Shown here piece by piece: positions 45,304 to 56,597 of a stretch of 64,000 bases of DNA. The DNA is taken from NCBI GenBank assembly GCA_003290165.1, contig QNQO01000686.1:496001-560000 (forward strand), given 5' to 3'. The translations under genes and the position numbers were made by a program. The notes beneath the pieces are model-generated. The model searched no databases. It saw nothing but the letters and a program-made list of their open reading frames with translations, and was not told where the DNA came from. Each line of letters begins with the position of its first letter. Within the stretch, counting starts at the first letter, position 1. Source of the stretch: Berberis thunbergii. Taxonomy: Eukaryota > Streptophyta > Magnoliopsida > Ranunculales > Berberidaceae.

Positions 45304-46115
45304 TCATATTTCCCATAAAATAAACATAGGAGTGAGAAGTGATAGCACACCTGTTTGTGTGTTCATTTTGGCACGCCCAAACCAAACGGCAAGCGTCGTG
45401 GAGATTTTCGCCGGTTTTCGGATATGCACATCAAAAATCAACTCAAAATGGCGCCAAACCTGCATCGCCAATTCTCCATCCAAAAACAAATGATTCAGCG
45501 ATTCTCGTTGTGGCATGGTGCAACATCGACATCTAGAGGCCAGACTGAAACTGCATCTGTATAACTCCCCATCCACTGGTACCCCTCTATGGAGTAATTT
45601 CCACACCAAAACGGAGATTCTAGAAGGGATACTGGCATGCCACAGCAATTTATAAAGGCCACTGACCGTCCCTTTCCTTCTAAGCAAATCATAGGCCGAC
45701 TGAATAGAAAAAAGCCCATGTTGGTTCGGAACCCATATACATTCATCCTCTTGAAATTCGTCGCCATATAATCTATCAGCAAAAAGACGCCTGGCTAGAT
45801 GCCTGATATCTGGATTAACCAATTCAAAATTGGTTGAAATCACCTCCTTTATCGAAGGCCACATACCTTGAATAACCAAATCCTCCGATCTTCTGAAGGA
45901 GACTACCGTATTCCAATTTTCCTCAAAGAAACTGATATTGCCCTTTCCAATTCGCCAAAGCGAATAACTCAAAATAAGGGATTTGTCAAGCATGAGTTCT
46001 CTGAAAAATGGGGAAGACCCAGTTTTCACCAACTGACCGTTCAAAGCCACCCCCTGCACCCAGTATTTGCTTCTCATGAAAATAGCCCAAAGAGAATCCG
46101 ATGTAAGAAGACGCC
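45304..46115 (-). pseudogene. LINE-3 ORF2: zinc-type linker region
   Basis: Open from about 46115 to TGA 45304. MRSKYWVQGVALNGQ and SYSLWRIGKGNISFFEENW lead to FSIQSAYDLLRRKG and the Cys/His module CRCCTMPQRESLNHLFLD, the RT-associated zinc domain of plant LINEs. A frameshift near 46115 separates it from the RT thumb. Its counterpart in LINE-1 is at 33179-33780. Confidence 0.88.
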
Positions 46116-47325
46116 AAAGTGCTTTAGGCGAAAAACCCTCAAAACCACCCGCAAATCCCGCACACCCAGACCTTTTTCATCCTGTGGAAAACAAATATGA
46201 GACCATGAAACCCATTTTTTCTTCAGTCTTCCTTCACAATCCCCCCAGAAGAAATCTGCCAACAAACCATTGATCCGAGTTAACACTTGCATAGGAACAC
46301 ACATGGTACTGAGGATATAGATAGGAATCGAACTCAGAACATGTTTAATCAAAATTAAACGGCCTCCCGAAGATAACAATTTCGCCTTCCATCCCTGAAT
46401 CCGCGATTGAATCTTAGTAATCAAATCTTCAAAATACGAAATTTTTACTCTCCCCTGAAAAACTGCCCCCCCCCCCCCCCCAAATATTTCAAAGGAGCAG
46501 CTCGAAAGGAGAAACCCGTGTAAGTTTTAAAACCGACAATTTTCTCTACATCTGCCCTGTCATCCACCATAAAAGAGCTTTTGCTCGAATTTATTTTCTG
46601 TCCCGAAGACTGGCAATAGCTGTTTAAAAAGTCCATACATCCCAGAATAGAAGACTTTCTGCCATTTAAGAAAATGAGAGTATCATCTGCATAGAGGAGA
46701 TGTGAGATAAGACTGCATGCCCTGGGGGTGTAGAAATAACCAATTTTACCTCGAGCAAAAGCCTCGGTAAGACCCCTACTCAGAACTTCGGAGGCAATAA
46801 TAAATAAAAATGGAGACAGAGGGTCACCTTGCCTTAAACCCCTGGTAGATCTAAAAAATCCTTTGTAGACTCCTTGAAGCAACACAGAAAAGCCACAGGA
46901 AGCGATACAGTTGGAGATAATATGACAAAATCTACCATTAAAGCCAAATTTTGTAAGCACCGCCAACAAAAAGTTCCATTCCAGTCTGTCATAGGCTTTT
47001 TCCATGTCAATTTTTAAAACCACATTACCGCCGAAAACCTTCCGATTAATGTCCCTAATCAATTCCTGTGCAAGGCCAATATTTTCACCAATAAATCTGC
47101 CTTTAACAAATGCCCCCTGCTCCGGAGAGATAAGGACAGCCAAAATATCTGCCAATCTAGTACAAAGGATTTTACTGAAGATCTTATAAATCACGTTGCA
47201 TAAACTAATAGGGCGAAAATCAGAAAAGGAACCTGGATTCTCAGTTTTAGGAATCAAAGCCAAGAAATTAGCCGAGAACGAAGCCGACATCGCTTCCCCC
47301 TCAAAGAACTGAATAGCGGCCCTCC
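46116..47325 (-). pseudogene. LINE-3 ORF2: reverse transcriptase
   Basis: ALIPKTENPGSFSDFRPISL, VVLKIDMEKAYDRLEW (catalytic Asp), GLRQGDPLSPFLFIIASEVL and HLLYADDTLIF with YADD at 46682-46693. The thumb (KAKLLSSGGRLILIKHVLSS, WVSWSHICFPQDEKGLGV) is in another frame. Between them a run of 16 C (46466-46481 on plus) replaces the YLGVP-type codons. A one-base insertion near 47325 joins this to the preceding part. All catalytic residues are retained. Confidence 0.93.
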
Positions 47326-48800
47326 CATATATTAATGCTCAGAATCTCCCAACAAGTCTGAAAAAAACCAGCAGTAAATCCATCCGGACCCGGAGCACTA
47401 TTCTTAGGGATGTCGAAAACAGCCGTTTTCACTTCCTCCAGAGAAGGACGATTGACCAGGATGTCACAATGCCCGGAATTCACCAGTCTCAGGATACAAG
47501 TCAACAACTCTGCATCTACCATACATGAACCTTGGGAAGACAGCAAATTGGCAAAAAAATCCGTGGCATTAACAAGAATCTCACCAGGGTCCGAAATCGT
47601 CCTGCCGCAAGGTAAATTAATCTGAGTAATAGCCTGCCGTTTTTGTTTAGACTTAGTCGAGGCGAAAAAATATTTGGTGCAGGAATCCCCCTCCTTAAAC
47701 TCTTTTTCACCGGATTTTTGAATCCAATAAAGCTCCTCCTGTTTGAGAGCTAATCTGTACTCAGCCTGACAGCGATTTAAATTGCAACAAGCATTAGTGT
47801 CCCGGTTGGCATCAATATTAAAACCATTATTACTACCACCAGAAAAGCCTGCCAACAAAATAGTTTCCCATTGTTGCATTTCATCCTCGAGAGCGCGGAT
47901 CCTGCTAAACACATTCCCAAATACCATCCGGTTCCACTGGATGAGAGCGCGACGGATCAATTTTAGTTTAGCAGCCACTCTATCCAGGGGTCTGGGGAAG
48001 GCCATATCTGTCAACCAGACTCCCTTAATCAGTTCAAGAAATTCCGGGTGTGTAGTCCACATGTCCAAGAATCGAAACGGTGCAAAACCAATCCTAGGTT
48101 GAGAGGGCATGGATGCCAGCATAGGGGAATGATCAGAAAATGTACGGCTAAGATGTTCAACTTTAGGATTATCCAAAACTGTCAGCCAAGCCGAATTAAC
48201 AAAAATACGGTCCAGTCTAGCCCAAATGCGCTCGCGGCCAAGCCTATTATTGCACCAAGTAAGTCGAGGACCCGAATAACCACAATCAATTAAGCCACAT
48301 GTTTCAGTACAATCGGAGAAATGAGCCATACTAGCCAAGGAGGGTGCAATTCCTCCAACTTTCTCCCCCGAGTGAAGATAAGTATTGAAATCCCCACCAA
48401 CCATCCAAGGGGAATCGCTGTGAGCCGCAAATGTAACCATATTGGACCATAATTCTTTTCTTTCATCCACAGAGCATTTAGCATAAATAAAAGAAATTAA
48501 GAAAACTCTCGAAGAAGAATCTGTTACCTGACAGTGAATAATCTGGTCCGACATGTCCACCACTGAGAGAGCAAGAGACGAATCCCACAAAATCCAAATC
48601 TTGCCACCAACCCTGTCATTAGATGCAAAACCGCCCAGTTTAACTTTGTTCCCAATCTCCATGTATCTACTAGCATCAATCATAGGCTCCGCAATCATAA
48701 GAATTCTGACATTGTGGTCCCGAACCAACTTTTGTAACCTCCTTCTCGTGGCCCTATTTCCAACGCCGCGAGCATTCCAAAACATAAAGTTTTCAATCAT
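47301..48800 (-). pseudogene. LINE-3 ORF2: endonuclease and RT start
   Basis: Start ATG 48798-48800, one base after the ORF1 stop. Endonuclease blocks: FMFWNARGVGNRATRRRL, RILMIAEPMI (Glu), MVGGDFNTYLHSGEKVGG (Asp, Asn) and RTFSDHSPMLASM (Ser-Asp-His). Then a 150-residue linker with ELYWIQKSGEKEFKEGD, and the RT entry SAPGPDGFTAGFFQTCWE. About 490 codons are uninterrupted. The open frame ends at 47301 because of an extra base near 47325. Confidence 0.94.
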
Positions 48801-48801
48801 C

Positions 48802-50016
48802 TTAAACACGGGAGGAAGACAAACCCTTCTTCGTCTTACGACGAGTGCCCGAAGGAACCGCAGTTTTGACGTTTTTCTGTCGCTCCGCATCCGAAAGTGC
48901 TCCCAATGCTAAGTCCTTGATAGCTTGTGTGCCCGGCCCAATGTCCGAATCCGACTCCGCCGCATCACTATCAGTGGCGCTTTCAAGTGTATTGACATTC
49001 ATTTTTTTTTCTTTTTCCGTAATGAAACACCCACCTTCACTAATTTGCGAAGTTCAGCCGGCAACCCGCGAGCATCCAGAAGTCCAAGCTGGACGTCCTG
49101 CTGCTCTGTTTCAGTGTTTGCTGCCTGGGACGCAGCAATTGGAACCTGAACGTCAGCCTGTGGATCCTGTGTGACAGCAGCACTAGACGACAACAAACCA
49201 GTTGGAGGAGCGAGCACACTGTGTCCTGGTACCCTGCCGGGAGAAGGAGCTGCAGCAGACCCTGTCACCGCCGCTGCTGGAACAAAACAGGACACAAGAC
49301 CCCCTGTTTCTGTGCTGTAATCTGTCTGAGACAGCCCAGTTTGCTCGGACTAGGGCATCGTATCCTGAATACAGGGCATCATTTCCTGAACTTGGGGCAC
49401 TGGCAAACCTGGCTGGGACAGATCAAAGTGCGCAGACGTTCCCTCCACTGAAAATTCAACCTGTTTACTCCCTGTCACGAGCTGCCCAACTTTAAATTCG
49501 CTAACAATTGCGAAACCGCGGTATGATTAGGAAGGGTACACAATGATGCCGGATTGACATCATTATCATTTGGATCCGGGATTGGTGGGTTACCAAGAAC
49601 ATGGTCAATCTCTGAAATTGTATACCCCACCTCTAGTAGACATTCCTCCGTCGAGTCGGACTTGACCCCGGTTTGAGCAAGCTCAATCTCCTTACCCGCT
49701 GATTGAAGTACCGTTGGAACGACCTCATCGTCCTCAGTATTCTCCATTAGAGCCTCAAAAGTGTTTGACAAAACCACCTTTACTTGGTCAATTGCCCCCG
49801 GCTTGTTGTTCACAACTCCCTCCGGAATCTCTTCGCCTTTGCTATTTTTTGTTCCACTCACACCCGATTCCGGATTTGCAGATATTTCTTTTCGAAGCAC
49901 GGGAACATAATGTTGTCTGATAGTATTATTTTCTGCCTGTGATTTGACGACCTTCTCAGTCTTACCAATGCCCGGAGCGCGGCCCCCGGCCTTAATGCCT
50001 AGCTTCTTGACCACAC
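48802..50016 (-). pseudogene. LINE-3 ORF1, C-terminal part
   Basis: ORF1 proteins of this group bind RNA. This copy begins after the zinc knuckle (compare LINE-4, 60211-). 49475-50014 is open (VKKLGIKAGGRAPGIGK, LSNTFEALMENTEDDEV). A shift near 49470, a TAG near 49347 and a shift in an A9 run (about 49004) break the rest. The end is acidic (SATDSDAAESDSD) then basic (GTRRKTKKGLSSSR), stop TAA 48802-48804. The basic tail is shared with LINE-4. Confidence 0.82.
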
Positions 50017-51519
50017 ACTACCGAATTCACATGGATCGGCAAAACGATATGCAAGCAAGTCTGCATACCCAAAATTATATAAAATGTATACAAGCAAGTC
50101 TGTATAAAAAATAATTCCATTTTTTTCATTTTTTTTGAGTCGTGGAAAAGTGCATTTCTATATATATATAAATTTGAATACTAACATCTGTGAATAGCAA
50201 CATGCGAATCGGTGACAATACACCATGTGAATAACAACACGTTACATACCCCACATGCAGCAATAACAATAAAAACGTAAATAACAATTACCATTTTTAA
50301 TAACACTATGATTCTGAATATTTTTAAGCAATTAGAATAACACCATGACTCTGTGTGATATAATAATACCATGTGAACTGTTTAAACGTAATATGGTAAT
50401 ACCATGAAGTGGAAATTTTCATCAAACTGTATTTATCACCCAAAAAGGCAATTCAAGTTTTGGCCTTAAATCCCAAGTCACTGTTAATGAGGTGAAGGAA
50501 TCCAAATGTGTTTCCTCATACTATTAATGACTTGCCTTTGTAACATTTTGGCACCAATAATTGTGATGTTTACTTTTGGCTCATGCTTACTCCTTATGAA
50601 ACAGTGGTAGATCTAGCTAAATAAAATCATTGTCCTAGAGTTCTACTTGTAAATTTATAGTTTAATAAATGAGATCTCAATTATAACTTTTGGATTCAAG
50701 ATGAGTCAACATCACATAGTCCCTCTATTTTTTTTATTATTATACTGAAATCACCCTTTTTTCAGAAATCGCCTCTTTTATTCAGCCGTCATCAAAGGAA
50801 GTGGGCCCTTTACCAAACCATTTGATTTCTGTACGAATCAATCAACCCATTTGATTTCTAGAAAAATTGTTTTGTATGAATTTATCAACCCAAACTTCTC
50901 ACCATTAAGATACCTACAATATTTACCTTCGTTACTGACAATATCAATCCACCCAAACTCCACAATATTGATGATAATACTTTCTGTACCTTTTTTTTAT
51001 GCATGTGTTGTTTTACGTACAATATATTTCTATACACTAATTATTAGGACTTGTAAAAAGCACATCATAAATTATAATACTGAAACAACAACAGTTATAA
51101 AAAAAAAATAGAGATCGAGGAGTAATCAAAAACACAAGTGGAATATACAATAGAGTTTAACTCACTGTTTTTGTGAAAATTCCAAAGTTGGAGCAAAAAT
51201 TCTTCCTCTATCGCCTCCCTTTTTTTTTTTTTTTTTTTTATCTACGTAGGTATTTTTTTCTTTTCTTTTGTGTGTATCCAAAAAGAAAAGGAGGCTAGAT
51301 TTCTTTTAAATGAGTTTTTTATTTGGGTTTTACTAACTTTAGCTAAACACAACCACCACTCCTCTTTTACTCACCACCAACCTAAACCTATGTCCCAAAT
51401 TCATATTATAAAATATATAAATATTTTTAAATATTATATATTAATAAATATTACCAATAAATAAATATTATTAATTACTAAGATAGTAACATTATATTGG
51501 TAAGTGATTTGGCGATTAT
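50017..51519. other. Noncoding AT-rich stretch
   Basis: No gene. 50180-50420 has loose recurrence of AATAACAC-CATG phrases. A T run of about 20 at 51220-51239 may be the A tail of an unidentified minus-strand retroposon or a plain microsatellite. Nothing else recognised. Confidence 0.5.
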
Positions 51520-51737
51520 CAATGGCGTAGATTGCGCGTTGACACGTGTACGGTGTAGGTTGCATGACGATTGAATATCGGTTACTCCCTCTTAATTGAT
51601 GGGGTTGTGTGCAGCATAATTAACTGATTGACGTGGTTTGTGCAGTTTCCTTGGAAACTGTCGTATTCCAGTTTTCCATACGGTATTCATTGCTTGGTAG
51701 TTAATGCTTGAGTGCCCGCTTGGTGAACCATCATGTC

Positions 51738-51745
51738 TATATAAT
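51738..51745 (+). promoter_or_regulatory. Predicted TATA box of module X, copy 2
   Basis: TATATAAT, 60 nt before the ATG at 51798, as in copy 1. Confidence 0.5.
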
Positions 51746-51797
51746 GGTGTTTTTCAATCGTTGTAGGTGTTATCTTTCACAGAGCTTATCTTCTGTG

Positions 51798-51953
51798 ATG
51801 TCCTTGTTTGAAGAAGATGTTTTGAGTTTTCCAAAGGTTGTGGAAAATGCTTTGGGTTTTTCAAAGGCTGAAGTTGAATCTCAGTCTCTGGAGTCTTCAA
51901 ATGTTGTGACATTTGCGTTGATCAGGCATAGAGATAGTTGTTATTTTGTGTGA
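51798..51953 (+). pseudogene. Short ORF of module X, copy 2 (unknown protein)
   Basis: MSLFEEDVLSFPKVVENALG, then LESSNVVTFALIRHRDSCYFV and stop TGA at 51951-51953, about 51 residues. Copy 1 reads on past this point (CYVLSP...), and the same frame here continues SPNMGGHVVDR after the stop, so this copy is probably truncated by a nonsense change. No domain recognised. Conserved residues F-EE, GF-KAE and TFALI are visible in both. Confidence 0.35.
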
Positions 51954-52712
51954 TCACCTAATATGGGTGGGCATGTAGTTGATCGCTGAGGTATTGTAAT
52001 TTCTTTTCATATTTTAGAGTAGTACAATTTTCCTACCAAGGGAGATGCATTGATGTTACACCGTACCACTTTTGCCTTTGTGTGCTCAGACTCCAATGCT
52101 AACTAATGGTTGATCAAAGTGTTAGTTGACGTGCGATGTCTCCGGGTGTGGTAGTTCTCAGTCACATCTTCCATCACATATGGGAAAAGTGATATCTCTT
52201 GATAGCATTATGAGATCGTAGTTGCATCGCTGCTTGTGTCCATTCTCATCTACTTGATTCTAACCTATTTGAGGAAGTTAGAAGGGGGTGGTCGGATGTC
52301 TCTTGAGGAAATCAGCAGCCCATTGTAAGGTCTACAATGCTGTAGTACGAGACTTTTTTGGGGTGATTTGACGGAGCAATCCGACTGCTCAGTCATTCAA
52401 TCTCTTTTGCCATTTCATATTTATCTTGGGAAGGTATCGAGCATATTCCATTCTCTTACCTTTGGTGTCACTTGCAGATTGCTCGCATCGGAGGGTTTGC
52501 AAGTCTTCGGTTGACATTGTCCATAGTAGAATTGTCTAAGCGAGTCTTATATTTCAGTTCGTACTGTATTTAGATGCTTATAATGCTCTGTCTTTGTATC
52601 AGCTTCAGGGCGTTCGCAATATGTAGCCTTATGCATCGGCCTCAGGGCGTTCATAATAAGTAGCCTTTTATATCTGCCTCAAGGTGCTCATTATTACATC
52701 TTTCCGATAATC

Positions 52713-52718
52713 AATAAA
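52713..52718 (+). terminator. Polyadenylation signal of module X, copy 2
   Basis: AATAAA followed by GTTTGTTTTTT. Copy 1 has AATAGA at the same place (about 9126). Confidence 0.45.
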
Positions 52719-53135
52719 GTTTGTTTTTTCGTAATTCTTCCTTTATTTCTTAAATGATCGAAAATCACATAAGTCTTTTAAGAACTAAAACTCAATATTG
52801 ACTATGGCAAGGGAAACAAACAACTTAGAGCAAACTAATTGTTGATGGAAAGACATTGATCCTGGCTTTGAAGTGGATCTGACTAGCTGTCGCGGATCAT
52901 TCGGCGGACTGTCGAGTTGTTACATAGGTTACTGAAGAGTAAACCTTACACAGGGGCGAATCTCCGCGCCGACGGAATGTTGGGGGATGTGTTCCCACTT
53001 GCCATGACCTTTTCGACTCGCTAGGCGGAAGAACTTGTTGTTCTTGTACCACTTGAAAGTGATGTCTCTACTATTTTTTGGCCTTGCACTATGTCAGGTT
53101 GCTCTGCATGATGTAGCTGAATCTGTGAACACTCT

Positions 53136-53660
53136 ATCTGTTTTAGTGCAGCGTAGTGGCAGCGTTGTGCAGTAGGTTGGTCTCCACATATTGTTCCTTC
53201 AGAGTGGTTAGCAGTATACTTAACACACTAGTGAATAGTGGAAACCACTGCTTCTATCTAGTGGAGCCAAGGTCTTACCAGGATGAGATTATACGATGAC
53301 GGTGCGTCTACCACCATGAAGTCCAGAAATATGACTTTTCTAAGCTATGACTCTCCTCCTACCGTAGCCAACCTTATCTTTTGAATGGGAAAACACTTCT
53401 CCGCACTGAATCCAATCAGCGGGTATTTCGAAGACGTCAGGTTTTTCTCCTTGAGGTCCATGATGCGGAACGCATTGTAGACCAAAAGTTAAGTGAACTT
53501 CCTGTGTCAACCAGAGCTCTCTTTATTTCTCACCTTGCTATGGAGACCGAGATAACTAAGGCATTGTTGTGTGGTGCACAGAATCCTTCGAGGTCCTTGT
53601 CCGTAAAGGTCACTGTGAGAATGGGGTTCTGAACCCATGAGTGATAGATGAGTCTGTCCT
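53136..53660 (-). pseudogene. Tat protease, minus strand
   Basis: From 53650 leftward: NPILTVTFTDKDLEGFCAPH, ALVISVSIARGEIKRALVDTGSS (aspartyl protease DTGS, near 53490), then in a shifted frame FLDFMVVDAPSSYNLILVRPWLH (53270-53345) and the GDQPTAQRCH block. The order equals that of the plus-strand Tat. The active site is intact but frames break after DTGS and at the RPWLH stop. Confidence 0.82.
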
Positions 53661-53779
53661 CATCTACGGATTGTGTCCGCATATCAAATAGTGTCTGCTT
53701 GCGGGACCTGTATGATTGGTTTTCATTCGGTTCGACTCCATAAAGGACGTAGATTATCCTTGGAGTCCCCTTCTTTATT

Positions 53780-55195
53780 TCTTTAACTGACTCCCCATTT
53801 TTTTTGTCTATTCTGTTGGTTTCTCAGACTTTAGGAACTCTTTCAGTTTGCCTTTGTCGATTTAGTACTCAACTTCATACCTCAGACTCTTGCAGTCATT
53901 GGTGTTGTGGCCGCCCTCCTTGTGGTACGCGCAGTATTTTCCATTCTCGCGCTTGGAGGGGTCTCCGCCTGTCTTTGGGGGTCACTTAAGTTTTTCCCAG
54001 CTTTTCATGGAGTTAAATACGTCTGATAGGCTAGCGCTTAGGGGTGTCACGGCTTTAGATCCAACGTAGTTGGATGATTTCTCCGACTTGGGCCGACCAG
54101 GGTCTGGCCTGTTGTCGCAGTGCTTCCTTTTACTTTGTTCCTCGTCCTTGCAACTTTTTCCCTCATTTTTGTCCCTAAGAGGTGAAGGCTTCCTTCGCAT
54201 TCTGGTTTCCTTTTATTGGTCCTTGACTCCTCCAGGGTGATGTGTCTTTGGATGCTCTTGAGGAGCTCCGCCATGTCCAGAGGGGGCTCCAAGGTGAGGT
54301 CATCGAAAAACTTTTCCTATTTGAGACCCACAGTGAAGGCCGCCACGGCTATATCGTCGTTGGATTTGTTGATGAGGGTTAACTCATTGTTACAGCACGT
54401 GACATATTCTCGAAGCGTCTTGCCGGACTTTGCCTTAGAGAAAGTATGTAGTGCGAGCCTTTTTTAAAACGCTGGCTTCCGACAAATGTGTTAGGAATTC
54501 CTTTGCTGGTGTTTTAAAGGAGTCGATTAACTTCGATGGAAGGTTATGGAACCATGCCAACGCAGAGTTTTTTAGACTGGTGGGAAAGGTTCTGCACATG
54601 ACGGACTCAGATCCTTCTTTGAGGGCCATTACGTGTTGTTAATGGCGCAGATGATTGAAATGATCGGTGGTTCCATCGTAGGAGTCGAGCTTTGAGGGAG
54701 TGAACTTTCTCATAAATGCCTCATTCATTATCTGGTCAACAAATGGTGGGACGGAGAGGCGATATAGTACGTCTGCATCATGCGGCTCTCTGCGGAATGG
54801 GTTCCCAGGGCTGAGCCTCTCTGTCCTGGTAGTAAGAAAAGCGTTAGCAACGCAACCTCCCTTAGTCCAAGAGAACTAGCGAGGGTTTGGCTTTCCTGCT
54901 CTTGCTCTCTATCATCTTCTGAAGACTGAGGTATGTGCTGCTTCTAGTCTCCGTTAGCAGATGGTGGATTTTGTTACGTAAGAGTCTCCACCGCCTTAGC
55001 GATTTGTTGTAACTGAGATGCCAACACATCAATTCTAGGGTCCATGTTTATTGTCGTTGGCGTGGGAGAGTGAGTTGGCTACTTGTGCATGACAGGAACT
55101 GTTGAATGAGGTGGTATAGGGACAACTTGAGCTTTGGACGTGTCCCCTGGTGCTTCGTTGTTGCGTGACCTGGTGGTCACTATCTCTCTGAAATT
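53780..55195 (-). pseudogene. Tat gag, minus strand
   Basis: N-terminal TTRSRNNEAPGDTSKAQ near 55190, where the ATG has become ATAGTG, so the start is lost or moved. MDPRIDVLASQLQQIAKAVE follows (55045-). The capsid part is open at 54435-54629 (ALKEGSESVMCRTFPTSLKN, LAWFHNLPSKLIDSF). Further on ATGQTLVG..., SLSDVFNSMKSWEKLK and a C-x2-H-x4-H-x4-C motif CAYHKEGGHNTNDC (53891-53934) end gag. This copy keeps more of gag than the plus-strand Tat. Several frameshifts and stops. Confidence 0.85.
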
Positions 55196-55232
55196 TGATA
55201 GGAGACGATGATTAGTATAAAGTTGTGACTAT

Positions 55233-55257
55233 GTCATCCCTATGAACGTCACCAAAC
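55233..55257 (-). promoter_or_regulatory. Tat primer binding site, minus strand
   Basis: Minus strand GTTTGGTGACGTTCATAGGG follows the LTR end; a worn TTTGGTGCCGTCTGTGGGGA. Confidence 0.55.
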
Positions 55258-55952
55258 TTATACAGTCTTTTTTCATTTTCTACTTTGGTCTAATCCCGCT
55301 AACCTGTTGACCTGCACAAGTAACGCACGTGAGCCACAAACCACCGTGGGGTAACCGATGACACTTCGATGCTAAAGTCAGACAGAGCTCTGCGGAAGGT
55401 GTAATGTTGTAACATGGAATTTATAGCATACCTTAGCTTACCAACCTCATGTCTTATTTATAGTGCAAGGAGTTCTGGTTCTAAGGTCAAACCATCTTAG
55501 GCGTAGTTTAGGAAGAAGATCTTCGTGGAGATCCCTCCCTAATTAGAAGTCGTGTTGTAGGAGGGAAGTTACCTATTATCTCCGTGCTCCTAGATATGCG
55601 GGAGATGGTTCTCAATCAGAGAGCAATCTGTAGAAGGGAGTTTCCCTATATGGAAGATACTCTGGTGTTTGGTTCCTAGTTGGAACCAGAGAGCAGCTGT
55701 AGTTGCCGGTCCGAAGCTGATCCTCGAGATACTTGCCTGAAGAGGGCTTACGAGTATTGAGGATAGTTGTGAGACATGTGGGCCTAGCATGCTGTGAGAG
55801 TTTGGGTCCACCTGGCAAAATCGCAGTTTGGCAGAGTTAAAACCGCTTGGACTGGATCAGTGTTGGGCTAACGCTTGAGGTCGTAATTCCTCGAGATTAT
55901 CATAACACCTATACGACTCCAGGGTGTTACCATTTTTATGTATCATCACCTA
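55258..55952 (-). repeat. Tat 5' LTR, minus strand
   Basis: About 695 bp, the reverse complement of the 11765-12455 family: TAGGTGATGATACAT at its start (right edge) and CTCTGTCTGACTTTAGCATC inside. A partner LTR is not in the window, so this is the 5' side of a truncated element. Confidence 0.82.
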
Positions 55953-56594
55953 TAATGCCAAAACAGAAACATAAGAAGCATACGCTTAATATTACAAATA
56001 AGACCACGGCAGACCCAATAATAAATGAATATCAAGGTGGCAATTTGTTGTAGGACACCTCGAAATACATCCATTACACATTCACACCACATTAGCTTGA
56101 ATAATAATAATAAATAAATAATTTTGGTGATTAAAAAAATGTTAATATTTTTAAATTTTGATGTATGGGTGCACATGATCAATTTCTTTATTAACCCAAC
56201 ACCCTCCAATTACACTTGTGCCAAGTGATGTTTAATTGTTAAGGTGTGTACTCTCTCATGGGAAAGTTCAAGATATATACAGGACCCAATAATTTAAAGG
56301 TCCCAATCACCTAAGCATCCAAATTCAAGCTGTTCGTAAAAAGAAAAAGAAATATTCTACTGAGTGCATTTGATTACGATTACTACACTCCATAATGCAG
56401 TATTGTTAATCTTTGATTTGTGAACATGTCCCCATTACTTAACTATTAAGTGAGGATAATAAAATAACACTCATGTGTCATGTCAATAAACCACTTCCAA
56501 AGCAACAATACATGTAGAAAACTTTTTATTTAATTTTTTTTTTACTTTACTTACTACACAATTAAACTAAAGTCCAATGGCTAATCAATCAAGA
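55953..56594. other. Noncoding spacer
   Basis: AT-rich, with an AATAATAATAAATAAATAA microsatellite near 56100. No gene seen. Confidence 0.5.
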
Positions 56595-56597
56595 AGA

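Larger units (their letters stand above)
43887..50016 (-). mobile_element. LINE-3: plant L1-type LINE with RNase H, 5'-truncated in ORF1, few lesions
   Basis: On the minus strand the order is ORF1 (C-terminal part), endonuclease, RT, zinc linker, RNase H, 3' UTR with polyadenylation signal AATAAA (minus; 43946-43951) and A tail (T run 43887-43899 on plus). The start at about 50016 falls inside ORF1 after the zinc-knuckle region present in LINE-4. No matching target duplication found by eye. Confidence 0.92.
51523..53135. other. Module X, copy 2 (Tat-derived, convergent to gag-protease)
   Basis: Second copy of 2508-3411 + 8902-9635, without the chromovirus. On plus: TATA box 51738, ATG 51798, polyadenylation signal 52713. 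On minus its right end continues the Tat protease C-terminus (GDQPTAQRCHYAALKQIE near 53120-53180) and a linker. The DVFAW-type RT entry motif and any RT or integrase are absent between this linker and the left edge. Confidence 0.5.

Noticed and set aside
49202..49495. Plus-strand ORFs opposite LINE-3 ORF1
   Set aside because: Shadows of the minus-strand LINE ORF1; no domain and poor codon structure.
51220..51239. A tail of a minus-strand retroposon
   Set aside because: No element body or flanking duplication could be identified beside the T run.
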